A stretch of 64,000 nt of DNA from Streptomyces viridochromogenes (lineage in GTDB: Bacteria > Actinomycetota > Actinomycetes > Streptomycetales > Streptomycetaceae). Shown here piece by piece: positions 34,429-43,741 of the stretch. The translations under genes were made by a program, and so were the position numbers. Below the pieces are notes generated by a model, which had not been told where the DNA came from, did not search any database, and was given only the letters and a program-made list of their open reading frames with translations. How positions within the stretch are numbered: the stretch's first letter is position 1; every line of letters begins with the position of its first letter. The stretch lies in NCBI RefSeq assembly GCF_001270495.1, contig NZ_LGUR01000196.1, positions 124,001 to 188,000 on the forward strand. The letters are read 5' to 3'.

Positions 34429-35907
34429 TCAGCCGGTGCCGCGTTCCGCCACGTACCCGTCGGGGCGGATCAGGATCCAGTCCCCGGGACCGGCCGCGAG
34501 GTCGGCGCGCAGGGCCGGGTCCTCGACGGTGAGTACGCTCTCGGCCCGCTCGTACGACGGTGCCGGCCTGTCCCGGGCCGAGGTGGGGGGGCCGAAGACG
34601 AGCAGGGTCCAGCCCGGCTCACGGAGCGCGGCCAGCAACCGGCGCCAGCCCGGGGATTCGGCGAGCCGTTCGGCCGTCACACGGGCCACGCGCTGTCCGA
34701 GGCCCTCCGTCGCCGGGGGGTCCGCGTAGCAGAGGTCCAGCGCCGACATGCCGCCCATGATCTTGCGCTGGATCCGCGACTTGAGCGGGGGCACGGAGCG
34801 TACGACCGTGAACGCCGCTCGCAGGGCCGCCGCGACGTACCGGTTGCGCAGTTGGATCAGGACCGTGGCCATGGCCGTCGACTTCAGCAGGGCGGCACCG
34901 ACCGGCACACGCTCGGCGGTGTAGCTGTCCAGGAGTGTCTCATCGGCGTCGCCGCGGATGACCTCGGCCAGTTTCCAGGCCAGGTTGACCGCGTCCTGGA
35001 CGCCGGTGTTCATGCCCTGCCCGGAGGCGGGGCTGTGCACATGCGCGGCATCGCCGGCCACGAAGCAGCGGCCCGCGCGCATGGTGGGGATCATGCGCTG
35101 CTGAATGGTGAACACCGAGACCCAGCTGGGTGGTCGGACCCGCACGCGGTGCCCGCACCCCGCCGTGATCTTGCGGGAGAACCGGTGGGCCAGGGCCTCT
35201 TCGCCCGCGTAGGTCGTCTCTGCCGTGTCCAGCAGCCGCCACTTGCCCGGCTCGGGGAAGGGCACCATCATCACCGTGCCGCTGGTGGTGCGCAGCCAGT
35301 GGATGCTGTCCCTGGGCAGATCGCAGTCGACGACGGCGTCGGCGATGAGCCAGGTCTCGGCGGAGTCGCCGGCCAGGGGCAGCCCGAGCCGCTTGCGGAC
35401 GGTGCTGTGACCGCCGTCGCAGCCCACCAGCCAGTCGGCGGTCACCGTCTCGGTCCGGCCGTCGGAGTGCCGCAGCACGGCGTGCACGGCCTCGCCCCGG
35501 TCGTCGAAGTCCGCCAGCCGCACGCCCCATTCGGGCTTCACCCCGTGCCGGGCCGCCGCCGAGCGCAGCACCTCCTCGGTGATCGTCTGGTCCACCATGA
35601 GGGTGAAGGGGAAACGGGTGGGCAACCGGCTGTAGTCGGTGTCGAAGCGGATCAGCCGGCGTCCGTTCTGGTGGAGGGTGAAGTGCTCCACCCGCCGACC
35701 GCGGGCCAGCAGATCGTCCAGGACGCCCATCTGGTCGTAGACCTCCAGGCTCCGGGCATGGGTGGCCAGCGCGCGCGACGTCGTCGCGGGGCCGGGCGCG
35801 GAGTCCACCAGCCGTACCCGTACCCCGTGCCGGGCCAGTTCGTGGGCGGCGGTCAGCCCGACCGGGCCCGCACCCACGACCAGCACCTGGGCGTTGGCCG
35901 CCGTCAT
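34429..35907 (-). CDS. FAD-dependent aromatic polyketide hydroxylase
   Basis: The 492-residue class A flavoprotein has VVGAGPVGLTAAH near residue 9, GCDGGHSTVRKRLG near 155 and FVAGDAAHVHSPASGQGMNT near 280, followed by the thioredoxin-like C-terminal domain ending RPDGYVAERG. Relatives hydroxylate anthracyclinone- or tetracenomycin-type rings. It overlaps the 4,6-dehydratase stop by ATGA and is the last gene of the rmlA-rmlB unit. Confidence 0.92.
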   Translation of the reverse strand: MTAANAQVLVVGAGPVGLTAAHELARHGVRVRLVDSAPGPATTSRALATHARSLEVYDQMGVLDDLLARGRRVEHFTLHQNGRRLIRFDTDYSRLPTRFPFTLMVDQTITEEVLRSAAARHGVKPEWGVRLADFDDRGEAVHAVLRHSDGRTETVTADWLVGCDGGHSTVRKRLGLPLAGDSAETWLIADAVVDCDLPRDSIHWLRTTSGTVMMVPFPEPGKWRLLDTAETTYAGEEALAHRFSRKITAGCGHRVRVRPPSWVSVFTIQQRMIPTMRAGRCFVAGDAAHVHSPASGQGMNTGVQDAVNLAWKLAEVIRGDADETLLDSYTAERVPVGAALLKSTAMATVLIQLRNRYVAAALRAAFTVVRSVPPLKSRIQRKIMGGMSALDLCYADPPATEGLGQRVARVTAERLAESPGWRRLLAALREPGWTLLVFGPPTSARDRPAPSYERAESVLTVEDPALRADLAAGPGDWILIRPDGYVAERGTG

Positions 35908-36884
35908 CGCGTCCACGCCCCTTCGAGCACCGGCTTCCACCAGTCCGGGTGGTCGCGGTACCAGGCCACGGTGATCGCGAGACCCTCCTCGAACGTGATC
36001 CTGGGTGCGTAACCCAGTTCGTCGCGGATCTTGCTGTCGTCCAGGGAGTACCGCAGGTCGTGGCCCTTGCGGTCGGCGACCTGCTCGACGCTGCTCCAGT
36101 CCGCGCCCAACAGGCCGAGGAGGGACTGAGTGACCTGCCGGTTGGTACGTTCCTCGCCGCCGCCCACGTTGTAGATCTCGCCCGCCCGGCCCCGGGTGAG
36201 CACCAGGTGCACCGCCCGGCAGTGGTCGTCGACGTGCAGCCATTCGCGTACGTTGCGCCCGTCGCCGTACAGCGGCAGCCGCGAGCCCTGGAGCAGGCCG
36301 GTGACGAAACGGGGAATCAGTTTCTCGGGGTGCTGGTACGGGCCGTAGTTGTTGCAGCAGCGGGTCACCGACACATCCAGGCCGTGGGTGCGCCAGACGG
36401 CCCGGGCGACCAGGTCGGACGCGGCCTTCGAGGCGGCGTAGGGGGAGTTGGGCAGCAGAGGGCTCTCCTCCGTCCACGAACCCTCGCCGATGGCGCCGTA
36501 CACCTCGTCCGTGGACACGTGCACGACGCGCTGGACCCCCCTCGCCACACAGGCGTCGAGCAGCGTCTGCGTACCGCCGGCGTTGGTGCGCACGAACGCG
36601 GCTGCCGACCGCAGCGACCGGTCCACGTGGGACTCGGCGGCGAAGTGCACCACCGCGTCATGGCCCGGCAGCAGGTCGAGCAGCAGGTCGAGGTCGCAGA
36701 CGTCTCCCTGGACGAACGTCAGGCGCGGGTCGCCGAGCGGCAGGTTGGCGCGGTTGCCCGCGTAGGTGAGCTTGTCGACCACGGTGACGTCGGCGTGCTC
36801 GTAGCCGGGGTAGCCGCCGTCGAGGAGGGTGCGCACATAGTGGGAGCCGATGAAGCCGGCCGCTCCCGTGACCATGAGTCTCAT
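35904..36884 (-). CDS. rmlB: dTDP-glucose 4,6-dehydratase
   Basis: The 326-residue extended SDR has VTGAAGFIGSHYVRTLL near residue 5, the Thr-Asp-Glu triad in VSTDEVYGAIGEGSW near residue 120 and Tyr-x-x-x-Lys in YAASKAAS near 147. NNYGPYQHPEKLIP is a family signature. It makes dTDP-4-keto-6-deoxyglucose, the common precursor of all deoxysugars here. It follows rmlA by 29 bases. Confidence 0.96.
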   Translation of the reverse strand: MRLMVTGAAGFIGSHYVRTLLDGGYPGYEHADVTVVDKLTYAGNRANLPLGDPRLTFVQGDVCDLDLLLDLLPGHDAVVHFAAESHVDRSLRSAAAFVRTNAGGTQTLLDACVARGVQRVVHVSTDEVYGAIGEGSWTEESPLLPNSPYAASKAASDLVARAVWRTHGLDVSVTRCCNNYGPYQHPEKLIPRFVTGLLQGSRLPLYGDGRNVREWLHVDDHCRAVHLVLTRGRAGEIYNVGGGEERTNRQVTQSLLGLLGADWSSVEQVADRKGHDLRYSLDDSKIRDELGYAPRITFEEGLAITVAWYRDHPDWWKPVLEGAWTR

Positions 36885-36913
36885 CTCGTCCGTCCTTCAC
36901 ACAGCGCGGAGGG

Positions 36914-37807
36914 TTACAGGGTGCTGGCCACAGGGCGGCCGACCGCCTGGGCGGTGTCCATCACGTATTGGCCGTAGTCGGAGCCGGCGAGTTGCGATCC
37001 GAGCCGGTAGCAGGCGTCCGCGTCGATGAAGCCCATCCGCAGGGCCACCTCCTCCAGGCAGGCGATCCGGATCCCCTGGCGGCGCTCCAGTGTCTGGATG
37101 TACTGGCCCGCGTCCATGAGCGAGTCGTGGGTGCCGGTGTCCAGCCAGGCGAAACCGCGCCCCAGGCTGACCAGCCGGGCCAGGCCCGCGTCGAGGTAAC
37201 GCCGGTTGACATCCGTGATCTCCAGCTCGCCGCGGGCCGAGGGACGCACCTCGCGGGCGATGTCCGCCACATGGCTGTCGTAGAAGTACAGGCCGGTGAT
37301 GGCGAGGTTGGAGCGCGGCGCCGCCGGCTTCTCCTCGATGGCGACGAGCCGGCCCGCCTCGTCCAGCTCGCCGATGCCGTAGCGCTCGGGGTCCGCCACC
37401 GGGTAGCCGAACATCACGCAGCCCTCGGTCAGCGACTTGTGGTCGCACAGCACTTCGGACAGGCGGGAGCCGTGGAAGATGTTGTCGCCGAGGATCAGGG
37501 CGGACGGCTGGCCGCCCAGGAACCGGGCGCCGATCAGGAACGCCTCGGCGATCCCCCGGGGCTCCGGCTGCTCGGCGTAGCGCAGGTCCAGGCCGAGCGC
37601 GCTGCCGTCGCCCAGCAACCGCTGGAACAACGGCAGGTCGGCGGGTGCCGCGATGAGGAGGATCTCCCGGATGCCGGCGAACATCAGCACGGACAGCGGG
37701 TAGTACACCATCGGCTTGTCGTACACCGGCAGCAACTGCTTGGAGACGCCACGGGTGATGGGGTGCAGCCTGCTCCCGGTCCCGCCGGCGAGGATGATGC
37801 CACGCAT
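36914..37807 (-). CDS. rmlA: glucose-1-phosphate thymidylyltransferase
   Basis: The 297-residue nucleotidyltransferase starts RGIILAGGTGSRLHPIT and has SKQLLPVYDKPMVYYPL and EKPAAPRSN. This is the first committed step, making dTDP-glucose. GAAGGAG lies about 12 bases before the ATG at 37807, with a SARP box further upstream at 37869. Confidence 0.96.
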   Translation of the reverse strand: MRGIILAGGTGSRLHPITRGVSKQLLPVYDKPMVYYPLSVLMFAGIREILLIAAPADLPLFQRLLGDGSALGLDLRYAEQPEPRGIAEAFLIGARFLGGQPSALILGDNIFHGSRLSEVLCDHKSLTEGCVMFGYPVADPERYGIGELDEAGRLVAIEEKPAAPRSNLAITGLYFYDSHVADIAREVRPSARGELEITDVNRRYLDAGLARLVSLGRGFAWLDTGTHDSLMDAGQYIQTLERRQGIRIACLEEVALRMGFIDADACYRLGSQLAGSDYGQYVMDTAQAVGRPVASTL

Positions 37808-37868
37808 GACCAGTTGACTCCTTCGTGGGTACCGAGGACACGGTGTGGTCCGAGACTGTCCCGGACGC

Positions 37869-37897
37869 GTCGAATGAGTGCCGAGCCTCGTTGGAGC
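37869..37897 (-). promoter_or_regulatory. SARP-type triple box upstream of rmlA
   Basis: GTCGAAT at 37869, GCCGAGC at 37880 and TTGGAGC at 37891, each 11 bp apart, between the alpha/beta-hydrolase stop and the rmlA start. It suggests that the sugar operon has its own promoter. Confidence 0.65.
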
Positions 37898-37926
37898 GCC
37901 CGTGCCCGGCCCTGCCGACCGCTCGT

Positions 37927-38697
37927 TCATCCCAGGGCGAACATCCGGACGTCCTGTCGGCTGGAGAAGAAGTCGAGCAGCATCCGGTTGACGAGGTCCG
38001 CCTTCTCCAGGGGCACGGCGTGTGAGGTTCCGGGCACCACGGCGAGCTGCGCGTCGGGCAGCGCCCGGGCCATGGCCGCGCTGTGTTCCACCGGCACGCC
38101 GTCCCGGTCGCCCTGCATCACCAGGACGGGGACCCGGATGCGCCCGAGGTCGTCCAGGGCGAGCCCCGGTCCCTCCCGCCACAGGCGGATCAGCTTGTCC
38201 AGTACGACGGGGAAGTGGTCCGGCCCGTCCGGGGACAGGGCGGCGTACGGCCCGTGGAACATCTGGGTGAGTATCTGGCGGCTCTCCTCGCTGCCGTCGT
38301 AGAGGGCGTCCGCGTATCCGTGCGCCCCCTCCTGCGTGGCCGCGCCGATGACCACCAGTTTGGACACCGACTCCGGTCGGATCAGGGCGAGATGGAGGCC
38401 AACCACCCCGCCGTCGCTCCAGCCGGCCACCCGGACCGGTCCGGTGCCCAGCTCGTCGAGGAAGGCGGCCGTGTCCTCGGCCATGTCCGGGTAGGTGACG
38501 GGTCCCGCGAGGTCCTGGGTCCGGCCGTGGCCGCGCCGCTCCGGGACCAGCACCCGGTAGTGCTCGGCGAGCGCGGCGATCTGCTGGGACCAGCTCTCGG
38601 CCGTGACACCTCCGCCGTGCAGGAGCAGCAGCGGTTCGCCCGTGCCCGCTTCCTCGTAGTACGTACGCAGACCGCGCACCGTCACGTAAGAGCCCAT
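37927..38697 (-). CDS. alpha/beta-hydrolase
   Basis: The 256-residue protein has the oxyanion LLLHGGG near residue 25, the nucleophile elbow GWSDGG near residue 92, the acid in MQGDRDGVPVE and the histidine in PGTSHAVPLEKAD. Full catalytic triad present. In aromatic polyketide clusters such hydrolases act as methyl-esterases or release/editing enzymes; which applies here is unknown. It is at the end of the PKS operon, 53 bases after the SnoaL-like gene. Confidence 0.85.
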   Translation of the reverse strand: MGSYVTVRGLRTYYEEAGTGEPLLLLHGGGVTAESWSQQIAALAEHYRVLVPERRGHGRTQDLAGPVTYPDMAEDTAAFLDELGTGPVRVAGWSDGGVVGLHLALIRPESVSKLVVIGAATQEGAHGYADALYDGSEESRQILTQMFHGPYAALSPDGPDHFPVVLDKLIRLWREGPGLALDDLGRIRVPVLVMQGDRDGVPVEHSAAMARALPDAQLAVVPGTSHAVPLEKADLVNRMLLDFFSSRQDVRMFALG

Positions 38698-38750
38698 CTC
38701 GTCGTGTTCCTTTCCGTCGTGCTGTCGGGCCGGTCCTGTGCCGCCGGCGC

Positions 38751-39200
38751 TCAGCCGATGTCGTCGCGGGTGACCTTGCGCCGCGAGACCAGCAGCGATC
38801 CGTCCTCGGCGCGTACGAGGACGTCCTCGCACACCGTGCTGCGGTGCAGCCGGGACGCGCCGTCCCGTTCCGTCTCGATCACCAGCGCGTACGACCGGGC
38901 GCGGATCGTGCGGTCCGGCTGTTCCCCGACCGTGAGCATCCCCAGCCAGTGCCGGTGCACGAGCCCCTCGGCGGTGAGCCGTTCACCGGCGGCCCGCGCG
39001 CCGGCCGTGATGGCCTCGCGGCCCTTGGCGGGCGCGGGCAGCCCGTTGGCGTCGAACACCCCGTCCGGGGTGAAGGTCGCGGCCCACTCCTCGCAGGCGC
39101 GGCTGTCCAGCAACTGCATCTGCCAGGCGTAGAAGTGTTCCACTTCGGCACGCAGCGTGCTGTCCGTGGTGGTGGGAGCGGAAAGCGGGGTCGTGGTCAT
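38751..39200 (-). CDS. SnoaL/NTF2-like small protein
   Basis: The 149-residue protein has the NTF2-like layout: HFYAWQMQLLDSRACEEWAATFTPDGVF near residue 22, then REAITAGARAA and a sheet with HRHWLGMLTV. Such proteins include polyketide ring cyclases (SnoaL), hydroxylase-like members and isomerases. The position between an O-methyltransferase and an alpha/beta-hydrolase in the PKS operon supports a role in ring closure or oxidation. Confidence 0.75.
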   Translation of the reverse strand: MTTTPLSAPTTTDSTLRAEVEHFYAWQMQLLDSRACEEWAATFTPDGVFDANGLPAPAKGREAITAGARAAGERLTAEGLVHRHWLGMLTVGEQPDRTIRARSYALVIETERDGASRLHRSTVCEDVLVRAEDGSLLVSRRKVTRDDIG

Positions 39201-39236
39201 GATTCCTCCTCGTCGCGGTGGGGAAGCAGCCGTCGC

Positions 39237-40283
39237 TCAGGCCGCGACGGCCTCGATGACGTTGTCGTTGGGCAGATGGGGAACGGGAGACACCCGGGTG
39301 ATGCGCAGGCCCGCCGCGGCGCAGAGCCGCTCGTACTCGGCGAGCGTGCGCTCGCCGTGGCTGGCCGACATCAGCAGCAGATCGCTCAGGACCGCGTAGG
39401 TGAACGCCTCCTGGTCGCCGTCGGCGGGGCCCGGTTCGGGCAGCAGCGTCGCCACGATCAGCACCCGGGCGCCCTCGGCCATGGCCGTACGGCAGTTGCC
39501 GAGGATCCGTACGCAGTCGTCGTCGCCCCACTCGTGCAACACGTTCTTCAGCAGATAGGTGTCACCGCCGGCCGGCACCTCGGTCAGGAAGTCACCGGGT
39601 ACTGCGGAGCACCGGCCGTCGACACCGTGCCGGCGGATGTTGGCGGGAAGCCCCTCCAGCGCTTCGGCGCTGTCCTGGACGATGCCGTGGGCGTGCGGAT
39701 GCGCGGCCAGCAGCGCGGTCAGCAGCGCGCCGTCGCCGCCGCCGATGTCGTGGATACGGCGGCTGTCGCTCCAGTCGCGGCTCATCCCGATCAGGGGAGC
39801 CGTCATCTCCGTGCCCCAGTGCAAGCCCTCGTGGTAGCTCTGGGCGAACGACGGGTCCTCGGCGAAGTACTCGAAGAAGCCGTGGCCGGTGACCGCGGTG
39901 AAGGCGGGAGTGCCTTCGCGCACCGACCGCTCCAGTGCCCCGAAGGTCCGCCACATCAGCGGATGGCCGAAGAAGGCCACCAGACCGCGGGTGCCGGTCG
40001 GGTCGTCCGCGCGCAGGCCGGCGCCGGCCGCGGTGAGGGCGAACCGCCCGTCGTCGGTGTGGCGCAGCACGCCGAGCGCGACGAGGGCTCGCAGCAGCCG
40101 GCGCAGCCGGTGCTCGTCCGCCCCGAGCACCGCGGCCAGTTCGTCCGCGCGATGGGACGTGTCCCCCACGGCATCGGGTATGCCCAGGCGCACCGCCGCG
40201 GCGTAGGCCCGGAAGGTGAGCGCTCCGAAGAGGAGCTGGGAGAACGATTCGGCGACGGTGTCCGGGGGTGTTCGGGGCTGCAT
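39237..40283 (-). CDS. SAM-dependent O-methyltransferase
   Basis: The 348-residue protein has an N-terminal dimerisation and winged-helix region (residues 10-95) and a SAM domain with IHDIGGGDGALLTALL near residue 180, GDFLTE and YLLKNVLHEWGDDD near 240. The LHEWxDD motif and size match aromatic polyketide O-methyltransferases such as TcmO-like and DnrK-like enzymes. It follows the PF04199 cyclase gene. Confidence 0.9.
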   Translation of the reverse strand: MQPRTPPDTVAESFSQLLFGALTFRAYAAAVRLGIPDAVGDTSHRADELAAVLGADEHRLRRLLRALVALGVLRHTDDGRFALTAAGAGLRADDPTGTRGLVAFFGHPLMWRTFGALERSVREGTPAFTAVTGHGFFEYFAEDPSFAQSYHEGLHWGTEMTAPLIGMSRDWSDSRRIHDIGGGDGALLTALLAAHPHAHGIVQDSAEALEGLPANIRRHGVDGRCSAVPGDFLTEVPAGGDTYLLKNVLHEWGDDDCVRILGNCRTAMAEGARVLIVATLLPEPGPADGDQEAFTYAVLSDLLLMSASHGERTLAEYERLCAAAGLRITRVSPVPHLPNDNVIEAVAA

Positions 40284-40361
40284 GCTGTCTCCGGAGGGCG
40301 ATGAGTGTGTGCGGTGTGTGCGGAACGGGGCAGTCCGGTGGCGAGGGCGGGCAGGGAACGC

Positions 40362-41141
40362 TCAGTCCTCGACGAGAGCGACCGCACGGGCCCATCCCGC
40401 GCCCGAGCCGGCCAGCTTCACGGGCAGGCAGGAGATGCGGAAGCCGTGGGCGGCGGGCAGGGCGTCGAGGTTGTGCAGCCGTTCGATCTGGCAGTACGGG
40501 CGCCGCCGTCCGGCGAAGTGGGCCGGCCACAGCACCGAACGGTCGCCGCTGTCCTGGTAGCGCCGGATCATGTCGCCGAACGGGGCGTCGAGGCTGAAGG
40601 CGTCGGTGCCGATCACTTTGACCCCGATGTCGAGAAGGAAGTCGACGGCCTCCCCGGTGAGCCCGGTGAAGTCGGTGAAGTACCGCTGGGTGCCCGCGTA
40701 GTGCCAGGCGCCGGTGTGCAGCACCACGATGTCCATCGGCTGGATGTGGTGTCCGGTCGCCTTGATCGCCCTCTCCAGCACGGGGACGCCGACCGCGCCG
40801 GTGCCCTGGTCGCGCAGGTCCAGGACGACGGCGGGGCGCAGGAACCAGTCCAGCGGCAGCTGTTCCGCCGTCAGCGGTTCGCCGTACTCGGTCACGGCGG
40901 CGGAGCCGTAGTGGGCCGGTGCGTCCACGTGCGTACCGGTGTGGCTGGTGAGGGTGAACGTGTCCAGCGACAGCAGCTCGCCCCCGGGCAGCACGGCCGG
41001 GTCGAAGTCCACGCCGAAGTGCTCCTTCATCTCGGCCGCCATGTGCCGGGCTCCCTCGGCGGGGGTCAGGATCTCGTGGACGACCGGGTCCGGCTCCCAC
41101 GCCCTGGCATCGACCGGGCTGGACAGATCGATGATGCGCAT
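40362..41141 (-). CDS. PF04199-type polyketide cyclase (metal-dependent, OxyN/MtmX-like)
   Basis: The 259-residue protein starts RIIDLSSPVDARAW and carries the metal-binding motif LTSHTGTHVDAPAHYG near residue 68, then VVLDLRDQG and VVLHTGAWH. Family members close a late ring in tetracycline (OxyN) and aureolic acid (MtmX) pathways; this is family knowledge. Its place directly after a FAD hydroxylase and with an acyl-CoA ligase in the cluster suggests the third or fourth ring of a tetracyclic product. Confidence 0.85.
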   Translation of the reverse strand: MRIIDLSSPVDARAWEPDPVVHEILTPAEGARHMAAEMKEHFGVDFDPAVLPGGELLSLDTFTLTSHTGTHVDAPAHYGSAAVTEYGEPLTAEQLPLDWFLRPAVVLDLRDQGTGAVGVPVLERAIKATGHHIQPMDIVVLHTGAWHYAGTQRYFTDFTGLTGEAVDFLLDIGVKVIGTDAFSLDAPFGDMIRRYQDSGDRSVLWPAHFAGRRRPYCQIERLHNLDALPAAHGFRISCLPVKLAGSGAGWARAVALVED

Positions 41142-41145
41142 GGCT

Positions 41146-42399
41146 TCAGGGCCTCGCCTTCGGGTGGAGCGTCGTCGTGAACAGGTCGGTGCGCACCCGC
41201 ACCGGTGTACGGCCGTGGGCGATGCGCCGGGTCAGGAAGGTGCCCAGCGGGGTCCGCTGGACCAGCCGGGCGAGCGCCGGACGGACCATGTCGGCCACCG
41301 GGCCGGGCCGGCCGAGCATGGCCTTGGACTGGGCGACCTGGAAGCGGAAGACGGCCCCCACGTCGGCGGAGCGCAGGTCGGTGAAGCGCTCCAGGGCCCG
41401 GGCGTCGGCAGGGCCGTCGCCCAGCGCGTCGAGGAGCACGGGGTGCAGGACGGCGGCGTCCTGGAGCGCCAGGTTGATGCCCTGCGCGCCCAAGGGGCTG
41501 TGCGTGTGGGCGGCGTCTCCGAGCAGCACGAGTCCGTCGCGTACCCAGGTCTCGGCCCGGCCCGCGAACACGTCCAGCAGGGTCAGGTCGCTCATCCTGG
41601 CGAGTTGCCCGCGCACGAGCGGGGCGTATCCGGGCAGGGCCCGGGCGACGTCCTCCCGGACGGCGCCGATGCCCCGGGCGGCGATCGCGCCCCAGGTGCC
41701 GTGCGGGACGGTCCAGCCGATCTGCACGACGTCCGGGTGGGAGGCGTGCACCAGGAACGCCTGGCCGGCGCTGCGGTGCACCCTCACCCGGTCGACGGCC
41801 GCGCCGGGGGCCCGCAGTCTGAACCAGACGACGTCCTGGTCGAAGACGTCCATCCGGTGCTGGTCGATACCGGCGAGTCGGCGTGTCTTCGAGTAGCGGC
41901 CGTCGGCACCCACCAGCACGTCGGCGTGCACGGAGCACCGGCGCTCGGTGCCGCTCTGCGCGACCGCGCCGGTGAACCGGTCCCCCTGGCGCAGGAGTCG
42001 GACCAGCCGGTGTCCCCCGAGGTGGCGGAAGGAGGGGTACCGGCGGCAGGCGGCCAGCAGCTCCTCGAGGACGAAGCGCTGGTTGACGGCGAGCAGATGG
42101 TCGTACGGCGGGCCGAGCCGCCGGTAGTCGATGTCCAGCAGGGTGCGGTCCCCGTCGACGAGCCGGAAGCCCGAGTGGGCACGGGAGCCCCGCTCGCGCA
42201 CCGAGGCCAGCACGCCCAGCGAGTCGAGGACGGCGAGCCCGCCGGGCTGGAGGATCTCGCCGCGGAACTCGCGCCGGAAGTCGGAGCTCCGCTCGAGCAC
42301 CGTGACCCGGACGCCGGAGCTCAGCAGCAGCAGTGACAGCGCGAGACCGGCGGGGCCGGCGCCGATGACGCAGACGTCGGTGATGTGGTCGTCCGTCAT
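41146..42399 (-). CDS. FAD-dependent monooxygenase
   Basis: The 417-residue class A flavoprotein has VIGAGPAGLALSL near residue 12, VGADGRYSKTR near 160 and LLGDAAHTHSPLGAQGIN near 290. It lacks the thioredoxin-like C-terminal domain of the other three hydroxylases, so it is nearer to the p-hydroxybenzoate or UbiH-type size. It lies immediately after KS-beta, where the ACP gene would normally be. CTGGAGT precedes the ATG. Confidence 0.9.
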   Translation of the reverse strand: MTDDHITDVCVIGAGPAGLALSLLLLSSGVRVTVLERSSDFRREFRGEILQPGGLAVLDSLGVLASVRERGSRAHSGFRLVDGDRTLLDIDYRRLGPPYDHLLAVNQRFVLEELLAACRRYPSFRHLGGHRLVRLLRQGDRFTGAVAQSGTERRCSVHADVLVGADGRYSKTRRLAGIDQHRMDVFDQDVVWFRLRAPGAAVDRVRVHRSAGQAFLVHASHPDVVQIGWTVPHGTWGAIAARGIGAVREDVARALPGYAPLVRGQLARMSDLTLLDVFAGRAETWVRDGLVLLGDAAHTHSPLGAQGINLALQDAAVLHPVLLDALGDGPADARALERFTDLRSADVGAVFRFQVAQSKAMLGRPGPVADMVRPALARLVQRTPLGTFLTRRIAHGRTPVRVRTDLFTTTLHPKARP

Positions 42400-42445
42400 G
42401 GGGACTCCAGGGCGAGATCGGGCGGAGTGCGCCGCCGGCCGGGGC

Positions 42446-43741
42446 TCACCGGGCGGAGCGGGGGGCCGGGCCGACGGCGCTGACCACGGCCGCCGCGTTG
42501 AAGCCGCCGCGGCCGCGGGCCAGGACCAGGACGTGGCGCAACGGCGTCCGCAGGGGCTTGTCCCGCACCAGATCGAGGGTGTGCGCGGGGGCGGCCACGG
42601 TGTGCACGGTCGGCGGGACGACACCTTCGCGCACGGCGCACAACGCCGCGGCGAGGTCGAGGGCCGCGCCGCCGGCCGACAGCCGTCCCGTCATGGTCTT
42701 GGGAGCGGTCACCAGCACTCCGTACGGGCCGAAGAGCTCGCGCAGGACGGCGGCCTCGGCCCGGTCCGCCTCGGGGGTCCCGAAGGCGTCGGCGAAGACG
42801 GCGTCGACCTGGTCCGCGGTGATGCCCGCGTCGCGCAGCGCGCCCTCGGCGGCCCGGGCGAGCCCGTCGCCGTCGGCCGGGTCCGGGTCGAAGGCGGTCG
42901 CGCAGCCGCTGACGGCGCCGTACGCCGTGGCGCCACGGTCGCGGGCCGCCACGGCGTCCTCCAGGACCAGCAGTGCTCCGCCCTCGCCTGCGACGTAGCC
43001 GCAGGCGTCGGCCGCGAACGGCCGGTAGGCGGCGGTCGGCCGGTCGTCGGTGCTGAGCGTGCCTTCCGCCAGCCGCGCGGTCCAGCCCCAGGGGCACAGC
43101 GCGGAGTCGACGCCGCCGGTGAGCACCAGCCGGGTGCCGCGGCGCAGTTGGCGGCGGGCCTGCACCACCGCGTCGATCCCGCCCGTGTCATCGCTGACGA
43201 CGACGCCGCCGGGCCCGCGCAGCTGGTGCCGGATGGAGATCTGGCCGGTGTTCACGGCGTAGAACCAGGCGAAGGACTGGTAGACGCTGACGTATTCGCT
43301 TCCCTGGCTCCACAGCGCCTGCAGTTCCCGCTGTCCGAACTCGAATCCGCCGGTCGAACTCGCCGTGACCACTCCGGCCGTGTGCTCGGGCAGCGTCCGG
43401 GGGTCGATGCCCGCGTCGGAGAAGGCCTCGGCCGCCGCGTACAGGGCCAGCCGGGTCATCCGGTCGGTCTGGGGCAGCAGCCTGCCGGGCAGGTGCGCGG
43501 CGGCGTCGAACCCGGGGACCTCCCCGGCCAGCCGCGCCGGATAGCCGGACGCGTCGAAGAGGGTGATCGGCCCGATGCCGCTCTCGCCGCCCAGCACCGA
43601 CTGCCACCAGGTCCTGGTTCCCAGCCCGTTGGGGGCCGCCACCCCGATGCCGGTGACGACAGCTCTCGCCACCGGGGTCGCCGGGTCCGCGACGGGGAGT
43701 GCCGCCGGGTCCGCGGCGACGGCTGCCTTCGTAGCGGTCAC
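42446..43741 (-). CDS. type II PKS ketosynthase beta / chain length factor
   Basis: The 431-residue KS-like protein has an extra N-terminus of about 25 residues before [15 protein letters not shown]. At the site of the KS cysteine it reads [10 protein letters not shown], so the residue aligned with Cys is Asp185, not the usual Gln. [21 protein letters not shown] and [12 protein letters not shown] are family landmarks. It partners KS-alpha and sets chain length; length cannot be read by eye. Its GTG overlaps the KS-alpha stop by GTGA. Confidence 0.94.
   Translation of the reverse strand: MTATKAAVAADPAALPVADPATPVARAVVTGIGVAAPNGLGTRTWWQSVLGGESGIGPITLFDASGYPARLAGEVPGFDAAAHLPGRLLPQTDRMTRLALYAAAEAFSDAGIDPRTLPEHTAGVVTASSTGGFEFGQRELQALWSQGSEYVSVYQSFAWFYAVNTGQISIRHQLRGPGGVVVSDDTGGIDAVVQARRQLRRGTRLVLTGGVDSALCPWGWTARLAEGTLSTDDRPTAAYRPFAADACGYVAGEGGALLVLEDAVAARDRGATAYGAVSGCATAFDPDPADGDGLARAAEGALRDAGITADQVDAVFADAFGTPEADRAEAAVLRELFGPYGVLVTAPKTMTGRLSAGGAALDLAAALCAVREGVVPPTVHTVAAPAHTLDLVRDKPLRTPLRHVLVLARGRGGFNAAAVVSAVGPAPRSAR

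Noticed and set aside
41146..42399. Missing ACP gene after KS-beta hidden in another frame
   Set aside because: The region is fully used by a FAD monooxygenase and no carrier motif (DSL) in any frame was seen; the ACP was found at 16821.
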